Positions 62,437-64,000 of a DNA stretch of 64,000 nt are shown one piece after another (position 1 is the stretch's first letter; each line of letters starts with the position of its first letter). The stretch covers positions 4,030,001-4,094,000 of the forward strand of contig CM074765.1 of assembly GCA_037355855.1 (NCBI GenBank). Reading direction: 5' to 3'. Both the position numbers and the translations under genes were made by a program. The DNA is from Pseudo-nitzschia pungens. Its lineage: Eukaryota > Bacillariophyta > Bacillariophyceae > Bacillariales > Bacillariaceae. The notes under the pieces were generated by a model, which was not told where the DNA came from, ran no database searches, and saw only the letters and a list, made by a program, of their open reading frames with translations.

Positions 62437-64000
62437 GTGTATCCAGCGTCACGGATCGAAACGGAACGGAACGAATCCAAATCGGAATCCGAATCCCATT
62501 CGACATCGAAAGTCAAATCGAAAATCGGAATTTACCATTGACGTGCTGTGGTTTCGTTCTTAAATGGTTTGAACACCAATGGTTCGTTCCTACAAAAAAA
62601 TAATACAACTCTATTACCACACAATCATCCAAGCCTGTCTCTTCCATCTCACATCACGGTGTCTCCAAGCATAGTAAAGTTACCTGAAGCTCTGCGAATT
62701 GAAAGGAAACACCACATTCTATCCATTCAAAAAAAGTGCAATATCCAGCTTGTTCAATTATGTGCTTGATTGGGAATATATTATTATGGAAAAATATTTT
62801 ATAGTATTCATAACATGAAACATGAAACAGTTCGAAAGAAATTGACGCTGTTTCATTCTCCTTTAACCCCAAATGTGTTTTGCAAGTTCTTCAAGACCAT
62901 TTTCCATCATTGGAAATACTACGCTCACATTGTTTTGCTATTGCAGGACAGCTACGGGTAGTAGCTAATGCACTGCAAATGACATTAGCATTCTGACTGC
63001 TATTTACTACTAATACTACTAGATGGAAGAAACAACAAGAAGCAGTAGATGATTCTTGGTCAAGAATTGCTGATGTGATCCATCAAAAACCATAGATACT
63101 CACAAAGACGAAATAATGTACAATAGATAGCTAATAGATATAACATAATTTGTGATTGCATTATGGTCTTTATCATTTTTACTAGCGTGATAGCAGAAGA
63201 AGATTGAAACGCCGCTGCTGGTGGTGGTTCTAACTAGTAGAACTACGTGCTGAGCTTTTCACTTCGTTCAGGACGAGGAGCTTATGACACCAGTTTGTTA
63301 TTCTTCTTGTCGAGGATGCAAAGTGATTAGCAAAAATTGAGTGTACTAATACTGGGAAAACTTCCATGATATCATCCAACCTCCAGTTAAAATCAAAAAT
63401 TGTCGATCAACTGCTTTCTCCAACGTACCGTAAATATGGTCTGTGTCTTGACGCATCATACAATCAGTGAATCGTTTATTAAAATTCCAACTTACACCGC
63501 AATTTTAAGTGTCTTGGACACCGAACGTTTGCGTGCACAATTCAATCCGTGTACCGTACGTCTATTACAGTATATAATTACGTAATAGGTACGTGTTGTA
63601 CTGATACCGAGATTTCCAATATTTCGATATTTTCCAGCCTGTCCCTGTTGTTTGCGCGACGAGACCAACCCGATTGGGCACTACAAGTAAGGTTAATCAA
63701 AGTTTTTCAGGGATAAAATGCATGTGTATAATATAAGTACATAATTTGGAAACAGTTTTCATTCTTATCATCAGATTCGTTGAGATTGACACGTAGGCAA
63801 CAGACGAATTAATTAAGGGGGAAAGAATCCGACTAACTCTGTCATGTTCGAAAACGTACTACACGTACAAGAAGTGCGTCTGACCGTTTGTTGATTGCCA
63901 CCCAACGTTCCACTCATTTCAGTGACTTCAGTAGCGATTAGGCACTAATCAAAGTTTTTCATTAATAAAATGCATGTGCTGTACAAGTACACGTACATAA
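62437..64000. other. AT-rich gene-poor region
   Basis: Starts with a CGGAACGGAACGAATCC-like minisatellite just after the gyrase stop. The rest is AT-rich with (TACTAC)n tracts near 63005-63020 and an AAGTAAGGTTAATCAAAGTT word at 63684. The phrase AATCAAAGTTTTTCA...ATAAAATGCATGTG occurs twice, at about 63696-63727 and 63947-63978. No gene is supported. Confidence 0.45.

Overview
The window looks like nuclear DNA of a diatom, probably a raphid pennate. Four points support this. (1) GC-rich, mostly single-exon genes lie in AT-richer spacers full of microsatellites. (2) Introns are few and mostly short (about 160-260 nt) with GT...AG ends. (3) Several genes encode a signal peptide ending in a Ser/Ala/Cys-Phe step (CSAF, SSF, DAFS, NCF), like the ASAFAP-type signal that sends proteins into a diatom plastid. 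(4) The content is typical: an HSF-type transcription factor, a VCCN1/bestrophin-like channel, organellar gyrase A, and proteins with long runs of Asp, Asn, Ser and Gln. No species is claimed.

Layout. 1-7.4 kb is gene-poor and made of nested repeats: a 61-bp direct repeat, a 181-bp tandem repeat, a 145-bp tandem array, a 12-bp minisatellite, three related GATCG-rich satellite arrays, and a large foldback (inverted-repeat) element with extra copies of one arm. 7.5-21.2 kb carries DDAH (+), a bestrophin-like channel (-), a Gfo/Idh/MocA oxidoreductase (+), a DDX11/CHL1-type Fe-S helicase (-, frame broken three times), and a large protein with a probable PD-(D/E)XK nuclease-like core (+). 22.2 kb has a small secreted Gly/Tyr-rich protein (-). 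25.3-28.7 kb encodes a PLP aminotransferase that runs without a stop into a TruA-type tRNA pseudouridine synthase (+). 30.2-33.5 kb encodes a membrane-anchored torsin-like AAA+ protein (+), followed by a convergent small unknown gene (-). 38.1-46.5 kb has the HSF factor, a plastid-type LON-domain protein in three exons and a macrodomain protein (all +). 47.1-49.9 kb is oligopeptidase B-like (-, one break in a C6 run). 53.3-62.4 kb has a diatom-family unknown (+), a large RluA-family pseudouridine synthase (-) and gyrase A (+).

There is no operon logic; genes are monocistronic and in mixed orientation. Themes are RNA modification (TruA, RluA families), DNA topology and repair (gyrase A, DDX11, possible nuclease) and organelle targeting. 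Single-base frame breaks in three otherwise conserved genes, two of them in or beside G/C runs, point to residual indel errors in the assembly rather than true pseudogenes. The most notable items are the aminotransferase-TruA fusion, the torsin-like AAA+ protein, the PD-(D/E)XK-like protein, the divergent macrodomain protein and the foldback repeat system.
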